64,000 nucleotides of DNA from Locusta migratoria (GCA_026315105.1 CM048748.1:19935078-19999077), one strand, 5' to 3'. Shown: positions 11,595-23,042, numbered from the stretch's first letter. The notes: a model not told the origin generated them from the letters alone. Program-made: numbers and translations.

Positions 11595-12589
11595 GGTTTG
11601 TGTAATATCACCCTTTTTTTTATTATTTTTAAATATTTTTTGAAGGGAATAAATATGCGTTGAACAAAGAGCCAGTTATAGCGGGGCTTCTGAGAAGTAA
11701 CTTCCCTGTGGTTTCATGAAAAATACACTCGTTGCCAATATCAGCAGACTACGCCACTGACATAAACTTGTAAAAGTTCCCCCGTATAAAGGTTATAAAG
11801 AGTTTGTTGTACAGCACGAAGTTTTGGGATGGTTTATTCAAGTTTGCAACTTTGCATTTACAGTGTGCGCGAGTCTGCCGCGTTCAGCACTTGCTCGCTT
11901 TATTTGCTATTTGAAACTATCCATATTTTTGGTAATATTATCTAGTTACATTGAAGTGCAATCGAAGTGATTACGCTTTCTGAACTCTGTTACAATGACA
12001 ACAAGAATGCGTCTTTTTTTTTCTTTTTTTTTTTTTTTTCGCTTTATATACGATTCGGTGTTGTGAGCATAATTACTTTTTACGATATTCATTCAGCAAT
12101 AAACGGTAACGTATTTTTTATGAATTTCACGTTTCTGCCATGTATTTCTCGTAGAAGATATTTACTAGTATGTCCGCAACAGCGAATTGTAAACACACAT
12201 TCTCATTGGGTGTCTGCCACTCGTGATTGGCTACTTCACCTCCCGTCATTCATTACACCGCTACTAACATCTGCATGTCAATAAGCGGCCGTTGACACGT
12301 CTGCTGACGGACTCAAACCATTAGACGCGGGAAAATACAAATACATGTGAGCTGAAACCATAAAACAAAAATTTAATCTTGGTCGAAATAAATGCGAGTT
12401 GATCGAATATCCGCAGTTCTACTCTATTTCAGTACCCCAGGTAAATGATTAACTGCATATTTATACCATTTTTTCTCGTTTAATGATGTTTAGACCTAGG
12501 TAATGCATGACCTATACATTTGAAAGACAAAGATTAATAATTTATTTCCGTAAAAGGTTGTCTAATGCCAGGTCTCTTGAAATTTTTAA

Positions 12590-13466
12590 GGTGCTGGAGA
12601 CTTGCCCTCAGCTGGAAGACTCCGGGAAAGTTCTGTGCCTCAGATCATAAAAGAAGAGGAAGAAAGACTGAAAGAAGCCGTGAAAAATGAGAAAATTTCC
12701 ATCCTCTGTGATGAAACAACTGACAGAAGAGGCCAATGTGTTTTTGTAGTTCTGTTAAGAGTACTTGCTTGTGGTGACGATAAAGTGCAAAAGTTATTTG
12801 TGGGAGGAGTAAAGGTTATTGAAAATGCTAATGCTACAGAGTGTTCTCGAGCAATTTTGAACGTTATCCAGAAACTTGATATCCACTATGACAATATTAT
12901 TTCAATAACATCAGATTCAGCCCGTTATATGGGAAAGTGTATCAATGCGGTTCGGGTTCTTGTTTCGGAAGGATTAGTTCACACACAGTGCTGGGCACAC
13001 AAACTAAACTTGATAGGCAGCGTGTGGGCCATGGAGCTAAGTGAACTAAACCATTGTATTGTGCAGACAAAGCACATATTTCTTAATACGCGGAAGAGGA
13101 AACATGCATATATGCAGTTTTTATTGCGTAAATACGAAGGTGAAACAAAAGCAAAACTTTTTCTGATACCAGTTATCACTAGGTGGAACTCTTGGTTTAA
13201 GAGTGTTGAATACATTAGTGAATACGTCACTGACATTGTAGAATTTGTTGCAACTCTGGAAGAAGATAGTGTTGCTGTTAGGTACTTTAAAGCTTTGTCA
13301 TCTAATGATGTGAAAAAAATCCGTTGCCTTGCTGTCTTTCTTGTTGAGCATTGCTCAAAATGTTGCAATTTGTTGCTGACTCTAGAAAGCTCCAAAATCC
13401 CATTAATTCATTTATTGGGGTCTAAGCTTAATGATCTTTGCAAAAGTTTCAAATTACTAGAGGATG

Positions 13467-13468
<2 letters not shown>
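12590..13468 (+). CDS. hAT transposase, central catalytic part
   Basis: The frame opens GAGDLPSAGRLRESS and gives ILCDETTDRRGQCVFVVLLR, holding the first catalytic Asp. Next come IISITSDSARYMGKCINAVR with the second Asp and HTQCWAHKLNLIGSVW, the C..H motif of hAT transposases. RWNSW follows. It matches the DUF659-containing hAT lineage. The frame is interrupted at 13469 by 35 T residues followed by AG, after which a different frame continues. Confidence 0.8.

Positions 13469-13503
<35 letters not shown>
13469..13503. repeat. Poly(T) tract of 35 within the hAT transposase
   Basis: 35 consecutive T residues followed by AG, flanked by GCA on both sides (13466-13468 and 13506-13508). The insertion shifts the frame by one. 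It may be slippage, a poly(A) tail from a minus-strand retroposition, or an assembly artefact. Confidence 0.8.
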
Positions 13504-13505
<2 letters not shown>

Positions 13506-14024
13506 GCAACTTCGGCTAAACTTAATGAACTCCCAAAGCAAATTAAAGTTCTGTTAACATCACTTTTTCAGGCTGTTGGTAGAGCAAGTCTCACAAAAAT
13601 TAACCTGTTGATAGAAGGTGACACGGGAAAGCAAGTTATTTTTTCTAGTGGCAAACTATTTGACCCTAGAAACATAATGAAAGATGATTTAGATGCTGCT
13701 GAAATATCTCGCTTAATCAAGAACATTCCTATTCTGCAAGGGCTTCCAATGTCTGAATACCTGCAACCATATACAGTATTTAGGGATTTAGCAAAGAGTT
13801 CTTGCAGAGAAGGTAAAGATGTTGATAGCCTTGCTATTCTCCTTTCTCTAAGATCAGAGTATGGGCATTTTGTCGAAGCTGCCGTAAAGGCATTGTGGAT
13901 TCCGGTCAGTAATGTAGACAGCGAAAGATCGTTTTCAGCATACTCTAATATAATGTCTGACAGGAGAACAACTCTTAAACCAAGTAATATGGAAATCATG
14001 TTATCTCTCTCTGTCTCAGACTGA
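13506..14024 (+). CDS. hAT transposase, C-terminal dimerisation part
   Basis: After the T-tract the frame continues as ATSAKLNELPKQIKVLLTSL and GRASLTKINLLIEGDTGKQ, without an ATG, and ends at a TGA near 14024. It contains VKALWIPVSNVDSERSFSAY and SDRRTTLKPSNMEIMLSLS, the hATC dimerisation domain with the third acidic residue expected upstream in the ERSFS region. As it stands it is split from the catalytic part. A potential acceptor TTTTAG directly precedes it. Confidence 0.75.
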   Translation, partial: ATSAKLNELPKQIKVLLTSLFQAVGRASLTKINLLIEGDTGKQVIFSSGKLFDPRNIMKDDLDAAEISRLIKNIPILQGLPMSEYLQPYTVFRDLAKSSCREGKDVDSLAILLSLRSEYGHFVEAAVKALWIPVSNVDSERSFSAYSNIMSDRRTTLKPSNMEIMLSLSVSD

Positions 14025-14454
14025 CTGACTGTACTGTTTAATTAATATTGAGGAAAATATATTTGTTCTTTACCAGACCTCCCCCCCCTCTCTCTCTCTC
14101 TCTCTCTTGTAATTATGTACTTAAGTGACTTAAAACTTGTTAAAGTAGCTGGATAAGTGTTTGTGAAACATTCTTTTTATTATATGTCTTCATCAGATGT
14201 AAAATTGTCATGTTTTTGGAATAAAATATAAGATGTTACACTATGAGGCTATAATTGATTTTTGCTTTAGTTTTTATTGATTAAAAGTGAAAATAAAATT
14301 AGCGAAATTATTGACGAAATAAAATAAAAGTAGCGAAAAATATACCGAAATAGCTTTTTAAAAATGACGAAATCGAGCAAAAATTTTCACAACCAGGTGC
14401 CTCTATTCATAACCAGTAAGCTATGGTCAGATACTATATCTACCCATGGATATA

Positions 14455-15148
14455 TGAGGTAGAAAGTAAGTTCTGTTTCAATTTATCTCCACTGCAGTGC
14501 TGTGATTGCAGTTCCTCACATGCGTTGTAGACGATTTGTATCAAGAAGAATGTGCGCCATTTGGAGATCACTGTCAGTTACGTATGCTTTGTTGTGCTAG
14601 TTTGAAATGTCGGCGTTGATTGAAAATCCCGCCGCCTATGAAATCAAGTCGGTGATTCGGTTTCTGAATGCGAGGAAAGTGAAACTAAGTGAAATTTATC
14701 GGAAAATTTGCGATGTTTACGGACCAAATGCGAGGAGCGATTCGATGGTGAGAAGATGGGTCCGACAGTTCAAAGTCGGGCGTAGTGATGTGCACGATGA
14801 AGAACGAAGTGGGTGTCCACATTTGGTTAGAGAAGAACAGGTTCACATGATTGATGACAAGATCATCTGTTCTTACACCTCAAGTCTTTCCTTGGCGGTC
14901 ATCACTTCACCAATGACGACAAGCTGAAAGAAACTGTTTCCATCTGGTTGAAGACACAGGTGGCAGATTTCTATTAAGAAGGTATACAAAACCTGATGCC
15001 ACGCTATGACAAATGCCTGCAAAATTTCGGCAGTTATGTGGAAAAGTGGTTTAAGAGTTTTAGAATTTTGTGCAATAAAAATTTCTTCTTTACCTGTGTA
15101 CATTTTCATTTTATTACCAAATAGAACTTACTTTCTGGATGAGCCTCA
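14455..15148 (+). mobile_element. Internally deleted mariner element
   Basis: Flanked by TA dinucleotides (14453-14454, 15149-15150). The right end reads AGAACTTACTTTCTGG, then GAGCCTCA; the left end reads TGAGGTAGAAAGTAAGTTCT, a shortened complement. The coding remnant at 14607-14927 starts MSALIENPAAYEIKSVIRFL and carries the HTH domain through VRRWVRQFKVGRSDVHDEER, then SGCPHLV. After about residue 85 it jumps to the C-terminal end, LGGHHFTNDDKLKETV and, shortly after, LMPRYDKCLQNFGSYVEK, in another frame. The DD34D catalytic core is deleted. At 694 bp it is about half the usual mariner length. Confidence 0.88.
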
Positions 15149-15150
15149 TA

Positions 15151-15581
15151 CATTACAGTTTAAAATCTTTATAAATTCAATATGGTACCTTCTGATGTCT
15201 CCTAGTCCCTTGCACATACACAAACATCCTTCATGATCCTTAAACCAAGTGTTTGTGATGATTATATTGTGACCAACTCTTTCAACCCTTTCTTTCTGTC
15301 TATATTCATCTATTTTTCCTTCTCTTCCTTTTCCTACTACAAAGTTCCATTCCCCCATCACAAACAATTTTTCCTCTCCTTTAACTGCCCGAATAACATT
15401 TTATGACATCATACATTTTTTTCAATCTCCTCATCAGCAAAGCTAGTTGGAATATAACTTTGTAATACTGAAGTAGGTGTTGACTTCATGTCTATACTTG
15501 CAACAATATTGTGATCACTGTGTTCTTCATAGTAGCTCTTTTCAAATTTTCTGGCTTATCTAACCAATTAAGGGATAGAAT
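15151..15581 (-). mobile_element. RTE-like LINE, endonuclease part (segment b)
   Basis: Continuation of the LINE beyond hAT and mariner. The minus strand reads MGEWNFVVGKGREGKI, then VGHNIIITNTWFKDHEG, matching the GDxNxxVG and ITNTWF blocks of apurinic-like endonucleases in RTE/CR1-type LINEs. Another upstream piece, around 15430-15540, corresponds to the region after the endonuclease. Decayed by stops. Confidence 0.7.
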
Positions 15582-15847
15582 TAATAATATAGCAAGGGCA
15601 GTTTACAATTCGCCACAAAGATGTGGCGACGAGCTGCGACAGGCACATACAAAAGACACACACATACAACACTTTCAGCTATCGGCCATGGCCTTCTTCA
15701 GAAAATAGAACACTCACTCAATCACACAGGCACACAACAGTCATACAACCGTCACCTCCGGCTGCCGCAATTCGGATCGATGAGTTGCGGTGAGTTGTAA
15801 ACTGTCCTTACTATATTATTAATTGCAACCTGGACTTTCCATTATTA
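15582..15847 (-). mobile_element. PLE-type terminal repeat inserted in LINE
   Basis: About 266 bp flanked by a 17-bp target duplication with one mismatch: CAATTAAGGGATAGAAT at 15565-15581 and CAATTAAGGGACAGAAT at 15848-15864. The minus strand reads CTGAAGAAGGCCATGGCC, then GAAAG, a TG-rich stretch and a CGACGAG-like motif, the same order as other PLE termini here. No protein-coding part remains. Confidence 0.6.
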
Positions 15848-16300
15848 CAATTAAGGGACAGAATATTCCATGCTCTGATATGTAGAATGGCTGTTTTGTT
15901 CTGTTTTGACAACATCCTCCTGTGTAATCCACACCCAGAGATACGAATTTGGGGATTATTTTACCTCCAGAATATTTTACCCAAGAGGATGATAGCATCA
16001 TATGTATTCACACAGTAGGGATGCATTTCCTCGCGAAAAGTAAAAACTGTAGTTTTCCCTTGGTTTCTGCCATTTGCAGTAAACTGCATGGCTAAGTCAC
16101 ATTAGCTAATGTTAAAAGTTCAGGCAATCATCCAGACTGTTGCCTTTTGTAACTGCTGAAAAGACTGCTGTCCCTCTTCAGAAAGCACAAGTTTTTCTGG
16201 TCACTCCCTTCTACTGTGAAAGCACCTACAGTAAAGCTATCTGTATCATTGTTGTATACAGGCCACCTAACCTCTGTGGTAGGGGGGGGGGGAGAGAATT
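15848..16300. mobile_element. RTE-like LINE-associated repeat (segment c)
   Basis: Sequence on the far side of the PLE terminus resumes with AATTAAGGGACAGAATATTC and runs through CAATCATCCAGACTGTTGCC and GCACCTACAGTAAAGC to a G-run at 16283. From general knowledge this order is typical of abundant locust repeats linked to RTE-like LINEs. Assignment to the same element as segments a and b rests on adjacency and the target duplication. Confidence 0.5.
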
Positions 16301-19287
16301 TTGAAGTTTTTACAGAACATTTACCAGATTCTTTAGTGTATAAATGCATGCATATATTTAAAACCTCTTATGCAGAAGGTGGCTTGATTTTAATATATTT
16401 AAGTCTATATATTTCTCATGATTTTTATTTCATTACATCAATAGTTTCGCTAAAATTTATTTCTATTTTTCAGCAACTTTCATAACCCTCAACTCACTAC
16501 TCTTTATATTTTACCATGAGTAATATCAGAATAATAATTAAAGCACTGTGTATAGAACGCATATCTGATTCAAATTTCCATGTCATAATACATTAAGGGA
16601 TATTATGTAAAAACTTTGTTTCCCATTGACAAGACAGTGACAGTGTGGCGATCGTGCAGCAGCCGACCACACACATGTAAGTAGTGTGTTGCCCAACTTC
16701 TATATATCATCCCAAAACTTCATGTCTTAAACATTATAAAATCCTTCTGCATGCAAGTAGGTCACTCTCTGTTCACAAACTTTAAAATCCCTGCTACAGA
16801 CAATTATCTGCACAGGAAAGTCACAATTTTTCTCACTCTTATCCTCACTATTAAAGTGAGAATAGTTTTGGGGTGAGCTTTTAGGCAAGCAATATTCACT
16901 CGAAGATGCAGAGAGAGAAAATAAAGAAAATTCAAATCAACTGCCAATCCCATCAGAGAACAAATGAAGGCCAAATAGAAGGTGCACATAGTAAAGCATG
17001 TACAGTCAGTGTTGCCAAAGAGTAAAGTAATGGCGAAAGAAAAAAAGTCTGTTAAAGATGCCTATTCCCTGTCCATAGAAACGCAGAAGAGAAAGTAACA
17101 GACAATACAGGCTGATGATCTAAATATCCCTGCTCACCAAATTTGTTCACACTAGAAATAGCATGTTAATTCATTAAAATGTACACACAGAGTATTTAGT
17201 TGCAGATGACAACACTACCATTGTCTGACTATGTAAAAAGGCTCCTACATAATCACAAAGTGTAAAACCAAAGCAATAACAAAAAATACGACATATGACT
17301 TTTACACCTAACACACATAGGTTAGTACTAAAACAATGTATTTTGATATTTACAGCCATAAATAAATACGAAACACCAACTGATGATGGCACAGGAACAT
17401 GAGGAACATGTTTGGGTGAAAAGTAAAAACAATGTTTTTATATCATGTGGACCTCATACCCACCACGGGAATCCTAAGAGCTGCACATCCAAAATGATAA
17501 AATGCAGTTAATGTTCTTAAATATCTGAATGTGAAACCAACATTAAATGTTTAGAACTTGGGATTATGTTCTGGTAATTTTAAAATTTTACTGGTGCAAC
17601 TTAAGCAGCCTACTCTGTATTAATTGAAAGATCTTAATTTATCTCCAAGCACAGTCAATGTTAAGTTGTTCTAACCCCCTATATATGTACAGTACATCAT
17701 GTTGAGGTTAATGATGCCAGCCCAGCAGTATTCAGCAATGCTCTCATCTCTTCGCCTTTCTCACCCCTGGAACAGTCACAACACACAGGCAAGTACATTC
17801 TCATCAGCCGCCGCATGAATTGGGCAAGTACATTCTCATCAGCCGCCGCACGAATTATCAACTGATCACGGGCAAGCATAACTTGTAAAAACACTTATAA
17901 CACATCAAACAACAGTGAAGTTCCAATCATTGCTAGTAGCATAAATGACACGATGATCAAGATTTTTTTTTTAATTCTCGAAGTTGCCTACGATTTCCCT
18001 GATTTTTCCAGGTAATATGTAATTCCCTAAGAATCACATGGTTTCATTTAAACCAATTAATATTTGACACCATGCTACAATCTGTATTCATCCTTAACTG
18101 ATGACTTCTTTAATTTTTCACAATACACAATCCACAGAGAAAATATGTCAGCTCCTCTATGATGGACCATATGTGGCACATTTGTGTTCTTAAAAACAGT
18201 TTGTTACTGAGACAGCTCATGGTCAGAAAGCCAACTCCACTGACAGACTGAATCCAGCCTTACTACTGAAGAATAGGGATTCTGAATCAACAATGCCATC
18301 CCCATGTAAAGAACAACAAACTCCGTTCATCTTAACTCCAACGTGTCATCATCCACCAACCTAATGTGTTACATATTATGAACATACAGTGCATTTTACA
18401 AAGAAATACCTTAACTTTTCACTATGAAGACAATAAAATGTGGTGATAATGGACACATTGAAATGTACACACTGTACAAATTATAGGTACACACTAGAGT
18501 CATTAGTCAATTATTTACCCGTTTCTCTTTTCCACTGCAACTAATATTAACAATTGTATGTGCATTCATAGCTGTTTCCTTTGTGTATTGCTAAATGAGT
18601 ATATTATTTTGGTGGGGCCCTGACAGCTTGGGAAATATAAAAGAATATCATCACAAGAATGGTCTCAGTAGAAGAGCCCCTACCTTTTATTTCTCATCAC
18701 TGAATGTCCCTACTACAACTGCATAATGCAGTGATAATGTAAGGCACTAGGAAAGAAGTGCTTCGTCATCTGTGAAGTGCAAAAAAAGATGGAGTGGGGA
18801 AAAATCTTGACTGATGGTCATTACAAATAAGTGAATCCATGGAATAACTAAACAACTCAAGAGAGGACAATACTAATGCAAAGCCAGGGGCAAGATACGG
18901 CCAACACATAGATGGGTCAATACTCAACACAATGGCCCATAACCGCAAATCTAGTCAGCAGATTTTACCATCAGGTGGGATAAATGCTGAAGCAGAAGCG
19001 GCAACAGCAGCAGCACATTAGAACCATCACTTCAAAATACAAAGTGAAAGAAACTATGCTGTACTATACTTATATAAACATGCAATGCTTAACTTAAACT
19101 ATAATAACAATAAACATTAAGCAACGTTTTCAGTACAATGCAACGTCCCCGCTCCTCCACCCCAATACTTGCAATTTACTAGCTAGTCTCAGTATTAATT
19201 TGAGAAGTGTCATCTGCTTGTTCCTGCCTCTTTATATTAAATATTAAATTTACTGAACAAACTAAGTACTATAAGGTAGTGTCTCAC
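16300..19287. other. Intron stretch, no gene seen
   Basis: Remainder of the 12-kb DNMT1 intron up to the BAH1 exon. It is AT-rich and without recognisable coding similarity. It contains a 35-bp direct tandem duplication at 17788-17857. Short open frames on both strands show no family motifs. Confidence 0.5.
17788..17857. repeat. 35-bp tandem duplication
   Basis: Two head-to-tail copies of a unit containing GGCAAGTACATTCTCATCAG and CCGCCGCA. They differ by one base (T/C) near the end. Confidence 0.9.
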
Positions 19288-19500
19288 CTTTTCTGATAGA
19301 AAAATGTCTTCTCATCATCTTCAAAATTATTTTCCTTGTTTGTAGTAGCACCACCTAATTCTCTCCAATTTGAAGGAATAGGTGTAAAATGGACATTAGC
19401 TTTGCATTTCACAGTAGATATGAGGGTATTTTCACATTCATCGACAACAAAAAGCTCCAGAGGATCAGCAGTTTCTCCAAGAACTGTGTCTGTTCCACGG
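19288..19500 (-). CDS. Dnmt1: DNMT1 exon: BAH1 second part
   Basis: Exon of 213 nt in frame with the previous exon. It reads RGTDTVLGETADPLELFVVD and then ECENT, one of the most conserved segments of DNMT1 BAH1. It continues with VKCKANVHFTPIPSNWRELGG and an acidic segment ending KTFFYQK. The donor is GTGAGA and the acceptor CATAG lies just above 19500. It is followed by the 12.1-kb intron that holds the nested transposons. Confidence 0.96.
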
Positions 19501-20108
19501 CTATGGCACAAAACAAAAGGATACTTATAAATTAAAAAAAAAAAAAAAAAAACTCATGTACAGGGAAAAAATTATAGATTAGTACTGGCCACAAAGATTA
19601 CACAATGAGTTGAGACAGGCACAATGCAAAGACTTGCAAACTCCGCAATATGAAAAAGTATTTTTGTCCTGTTGACAAATGTTTCACATCATGCATACAA
19701 TTGTGTGAAATTCCCCAAAGTAACTATTTTCTACAAATTTCACTTTACACATTTATCCTGAAATAAGTAAACTTCATTTTTAAATGAGCTTAGAGCTTTA
19801 ATTCGCAAATTCAATGGCACTATTTAACCCTACTTTCTTAACCAGAAACATGTGATTCATGATATATAAAATCACTTCCAAATATTTTTTGTAATAATAA
19901 TAATGTTCTGCTCAGATTGCAAGGAATAAGTTTAAAAATAATGCAAAATGTCTTTAAATCAAACTTGGACAAAAAATATATATATATCAATTATATTAAC
20001 CTGTAATACATTTATCATAATTTGTAACATTCATGTTAAAAATGAGAACTCTTGAAAATCAAAAGAATTGCCTTGCAATAACAATACAATGTTTCACATT
20101 AAACTTAC
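19501..20108. other. Short DNMT1 intron, no features
   Basis: AT-rich intron between two BAH1 exons, with an A-run at 19534-19551 and a short TA-rich stretch at 19976-19986. Nothing else is recognisable. Confidence 0.7.
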
Positions 20109-20258
20109 CAAAACCATGTTGCATGGAACCATTTACTGCCCTTTTCATCTTCCCACATGTAGCTAATTTTAGCTATTAAAACTGGGGTTGCTGGCAGTCC
20201 AGGATTGACAATAACATAATCATTGACCTTAAACTCCTCATCATTTATTGAAAATGCA
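20109..20258 (-). CDS. Dnmt1: DNMT1 exon: BAH1 core, first part
   Basis: Exon of 150 nt, phase 2 in and phase 2 out. The peptide has FKVNDYVIVNPGLP, then PVLIAKISYMWEDEKG and WFHATWF, the standard BAH strand order (entry, substrate groove, WEDE turn, WFH). The split TG/C codon gives the Cys of the WFC motif once joined to the next exon. The acceptor is TTTCTTTTCAG and the donor is GTAAGT. BAH1 packs against the methyltransferase domain in known structures. Confidence 0.95.
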
Positions 20259-20639
20259 CTGAAAAGAAATTTAATCATTAAAAACACATCTCAACTAATT
20301 GTAATTAATTCAAAACTTCAAACTGTATTTGCCAAATGAATAAATTGTACACACACTTGTGAACAACTACGAAGAAAAGCGGGTGGACCGATGGTTGCAC
20401 AAGTTACTCACAAGATTTTAAAATGAAAATAAAGCAATGTTAAAGAGCGGGCGAAGGAAAGCAAACCAATAATTGTATTCATTCATGCAAGTAGAAGTGG
20501 CGAATAAACCATTAAACAAGTTCCTGCTAAAGTAAAAGTGTGTGGTACACAGGAATAAGCAACTGGCCTGACTGTAGGTGGAGTACAGAAATAAAAATAG
20601 AACACCCAGCCACTCTAACATATTAAAATCACCTGCCTA

Positions 20640-21262
20640 AAAATATCAAGTAGGTGCAGAATAAATAGATTAAGCATACTCAATAACGTCAGATGGAATT
20701 GTAGAATCCACTGTCACGAATAAAAGTCAAAACAGAATCAGCCACAGAGACATTGTCACCAATAACAAGTTGTAAGGAGTCAGGAAGATTAAAAGTCTGC
20801 CTTTGAGGGGTGAAAGTTGGGAATTCGAGTAAGATGTGGGCGACTGTTAAATGCACACCACATCGACAGTGAGGAGGAGCCGCGCGACTGACAATGTATC
20901 CGTGCGTAAGCCAAGTATGGCAAATGTGGAGTCAGCAGAGGACGACATAATCCCTGTGAGGATTCCGCATAGAGGACCTCCACACGTTGGTTGTCTCCTT
21001 TATTAGTCGCAAATTGTTGGGCATCCGTAGGGTACGTCATTCTGTAGTCCACAGACCAAGAACGCGACTATGTAACATCGAACAGATGTCAGGAGCTGGG
21101 ATACCTATATCCAGGGTTGGTTTATAAGTAGCCTCTGTTGGTAACCTGTCAGCCATCTCGTTTCCAGCTATCCCAACATGCCACTGGCGTCCAGACAAAT
21201 GCTACCGCCCGCCATCGTATAGGGATTCTTGGATGGCCTTAAGGAACATCGAGGGAAGCACT
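20640..21262 (-). mobile_element. LINE 3' fragment with RNase H tail
   Basis: The minus strand, read with frameshifts, gives SIQESLYDGG, then a HVGIAGNEMADRLPTEA block (the fourth RNase H motif). Next come PPHCRCGVHLTVAHILLEFP and TFTPQRQTFNLPDSLQLV, typical of the C-terminus of R1/I-type LINE ORF2. It is 5'-truncated and dead. It abuts the poly(T) of a second LINE fragment. Confidence 0.65.
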
Positions 21263-21437
21263 GATCGAGGTCTTTTTTTTTTCTGGTGGTTTAAGGGCGC
21301 ACAACTACTTAGGTCATTAGCGCCTGACCTTAAACGTGAATCTACCAAAAACCAGAGTTAAGATAACTGCCAAAGAGGACAATTCCAGGATATCGCTAAA
21401 AACATAAGGTAAGATACATCAAGAGGAGGAATTAAAT
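21263..21437 (-). mobile_element. I-like LINE, severely 5'-truncated 3' end
   Basis: Begins with poly(T) at 21273-21282, i.e. a poly(A) tail on the minus strand. It is preceded on that strand by GCGCTAATGACCTAAGTAGT, the same 3' end found next to the poly(A) of the full-length LINE at 43695-43720 (GCGCTAATAACCTCAAAAG). Only about 170 bp of 3'UTR remains. Confidence 0.6.
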
Positions 21438-22440
21438 GTTCTTCGAGAGATGGGTCATCTATATAAAGAGAATCATTCTGGCCGTCTCATCGTAGCACGT
21501 TTCAAAGCTCCAACAGAACGTGCCTCAGCTCTGGTAGACCAACACCTCCAACCTATAACCTGCAGGCTCCCATCCTATATCAAAGATACAAACCACTTTC
21601 TGGAACAGGTCAAATTCATCTCTATGCCCCTCCCACCTGAAAGCTTCCTTGTCACCACAGATGCTACATCCCTCTACACCAACATCCCCCACACCCATGG
21701 TCTATTAGCATTGGAACACTATCTTTTCCAATGCCCACCTGAAAGCCTCCCAAAATCCTCATTCCTTGTCACACTTTCTAATTTCATCCTCACCCATAAT
21801 TACTTCACCTTTGAGGACCAGACCTACAAACAAATCAGGGGGACAGGTATGGTCCCTTCCTATGCCAACCTCTTCATGGGCCGCATGGAAGAGGCATTCC
21901 TTAAGACACAGAAGTTGCCTCCCCTGATTTGATACAGATTCACAGATGATACCTTTGTGGTCTGGACTCACAGTGAAGAAACCCTTCTGAACTTCCTTCA
22001 TGACCTGAACTCCTTCTCCAACCTAAAATTCGCTTGGTCCATCTTCACCTTCCTTGATGTTGACCTTCACCTTGCTGAGTCTCACATCCACACCTCAGTC
22101 CATGTTAAACCCACAAACAAGCAACAGTACCTCCACTTTGACAGCAGCCATCCCTTCCATATTAAATGATCCCTTCCCTACAGCCTGGGCATCCGTGGGA
22201 AGCGTATCTGTTCCAGTAATGAATCCCTCACCACCTACAACAACAATCTATCCAACGCTTTCCTCTCCCGTAACTACCCTACAGACCTCGTTCACAAACA
22301 GATCTCCTGAGCTGTCCATTCCCTCCTTCCAACAACAATGTTCCTAACCCCAGACCACCCAGAAGCACCCCCTTAGTCACCCACTACCATCCTGGCATGG
22401 AATGCCTCAAAACAAATTCCTCAGACAGGGCTATGACTTT
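21437..22440 (+). mobile_element. Penelope-like element fragment, RT domain
   Basis: The plus strand encodes PLE reverse transcriptase blocks: KAPTERASALVDQHLQPITC, then VTTDATSLYTNIPHTHGL with the first catalytic Asp. RFTDDTFVVWTHSEE has the catalytic DD pair. TFLDVDLHLAESHIHTSVHV and NKQQYLHFDSSHPFHIK follow. Frameshifts occur near 21930 and 22170. No GIY-YIG domain follows; similarity ends near 22440. It abuts the LINE 3' end on its left, which may mark a shared insertion or recombination point. Confidence 0.85.
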
Positions 22441-22844
22441 CATAAATCATCAATGAAATTGATTTCTTGACGATTTTCCTGGTCCATTTACCATATTGCT
22501 GCGAGTCTTCCGACAGCACGCGTGGTGCAGTGGTTAGCATCGCAGATAGCTGTGCTTGCGGGCCGCAGAAAAAAATTATTTCTTTGTATTTACTATTTCC
22601 AGAATGTTCAACATGTTTATGTTTGATGTACTTGTAAGTTCCAGAAAATTCTTTCTATGTATAAATAGTGGAGCACACCAAGCAGGAGTCTATCAACTGT
22701 GCTTAGACTGGTCAGTCACCCTCTGACTAATATGCAATGATATGACAGACCAGTGCGAACACACTATGATTTTAGGAGCAGGCTACATGAACAGTGTCAT
22801 TCTACATTAAGTGTTTGTAACTTTTTTTTTATTTTGAATCTTAC
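22440..22844. other. Intron stretch with tRNA-like SINE scrap
   Basis: At about 22508-22562 a piece reads GCGTGGTGCAGTGGTTAGCA, then ATAGCTGTGCTTGCGGG. This resembles a tRNA A box and is the head of a tRNA-derived SINE; a matching B box is not clear. The rest is AT-rich intron. Confidence 0.4.
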
Positions 22845-23042
22845 CTATAATACTTGAAGGGCCCAACTTTTGTAATCATATCACCAATCCACAACACACT
22901 GCGTTTATCCCGAGATACTACAATTTTTTTCTGATTTTCAGATAAACCAATTTTCAAACAACTGCTCTTTACTTTTACATTTAGATCATTATCATCATCC
23001 ACATCAGATTCCTCTGCTGCTTCAACTGCCATATTTGCACAT
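22845..23042 (-). CDS. Dnmt1: DNMT1 exon: acidic linker and BAH1 start
   Basis: Exon of 198 nt. The first base completes an Arg codon, then the last CXXC residues CANMAVEAAEE follow. Next comes an acidic run SDVDDDND, which corresponds to the autoinhibitory CXXC-BAH1 linker of vertebrate DNMT1. The exon ends with VLWIGDMITKVGPFKYY, the first strand of BAH1. The acceptor is CTTTTTTAG and the donor is GTAAGA. The linker is shorter and less lysine-rich than in mammals. Confidence 0.95.

Larger units (their letters stand above)
10842..14405 (+). mobile_element. hAT DNA transposon, 3.56 kb
   Basis: Bounded by 12-bp terminal inverted repeats TAGAGGCACCTG (10842-10853) and CAGGTGCCTCTA (14394-14405). 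A perfect 8-bp target duplication TTCATAAC occurs at 10834-10841 and 14406-14413, which is diagnostic of the hAT superfamily. Subterminal regions are rich in GCGAAAT-like repeats on the left and GACGAAAT-like repeats on the right. It contains a three-part transposase gene on the same strand. It sits inside the RTE-like LINE, so it is younger than that LINE. Confidence 0.93.
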
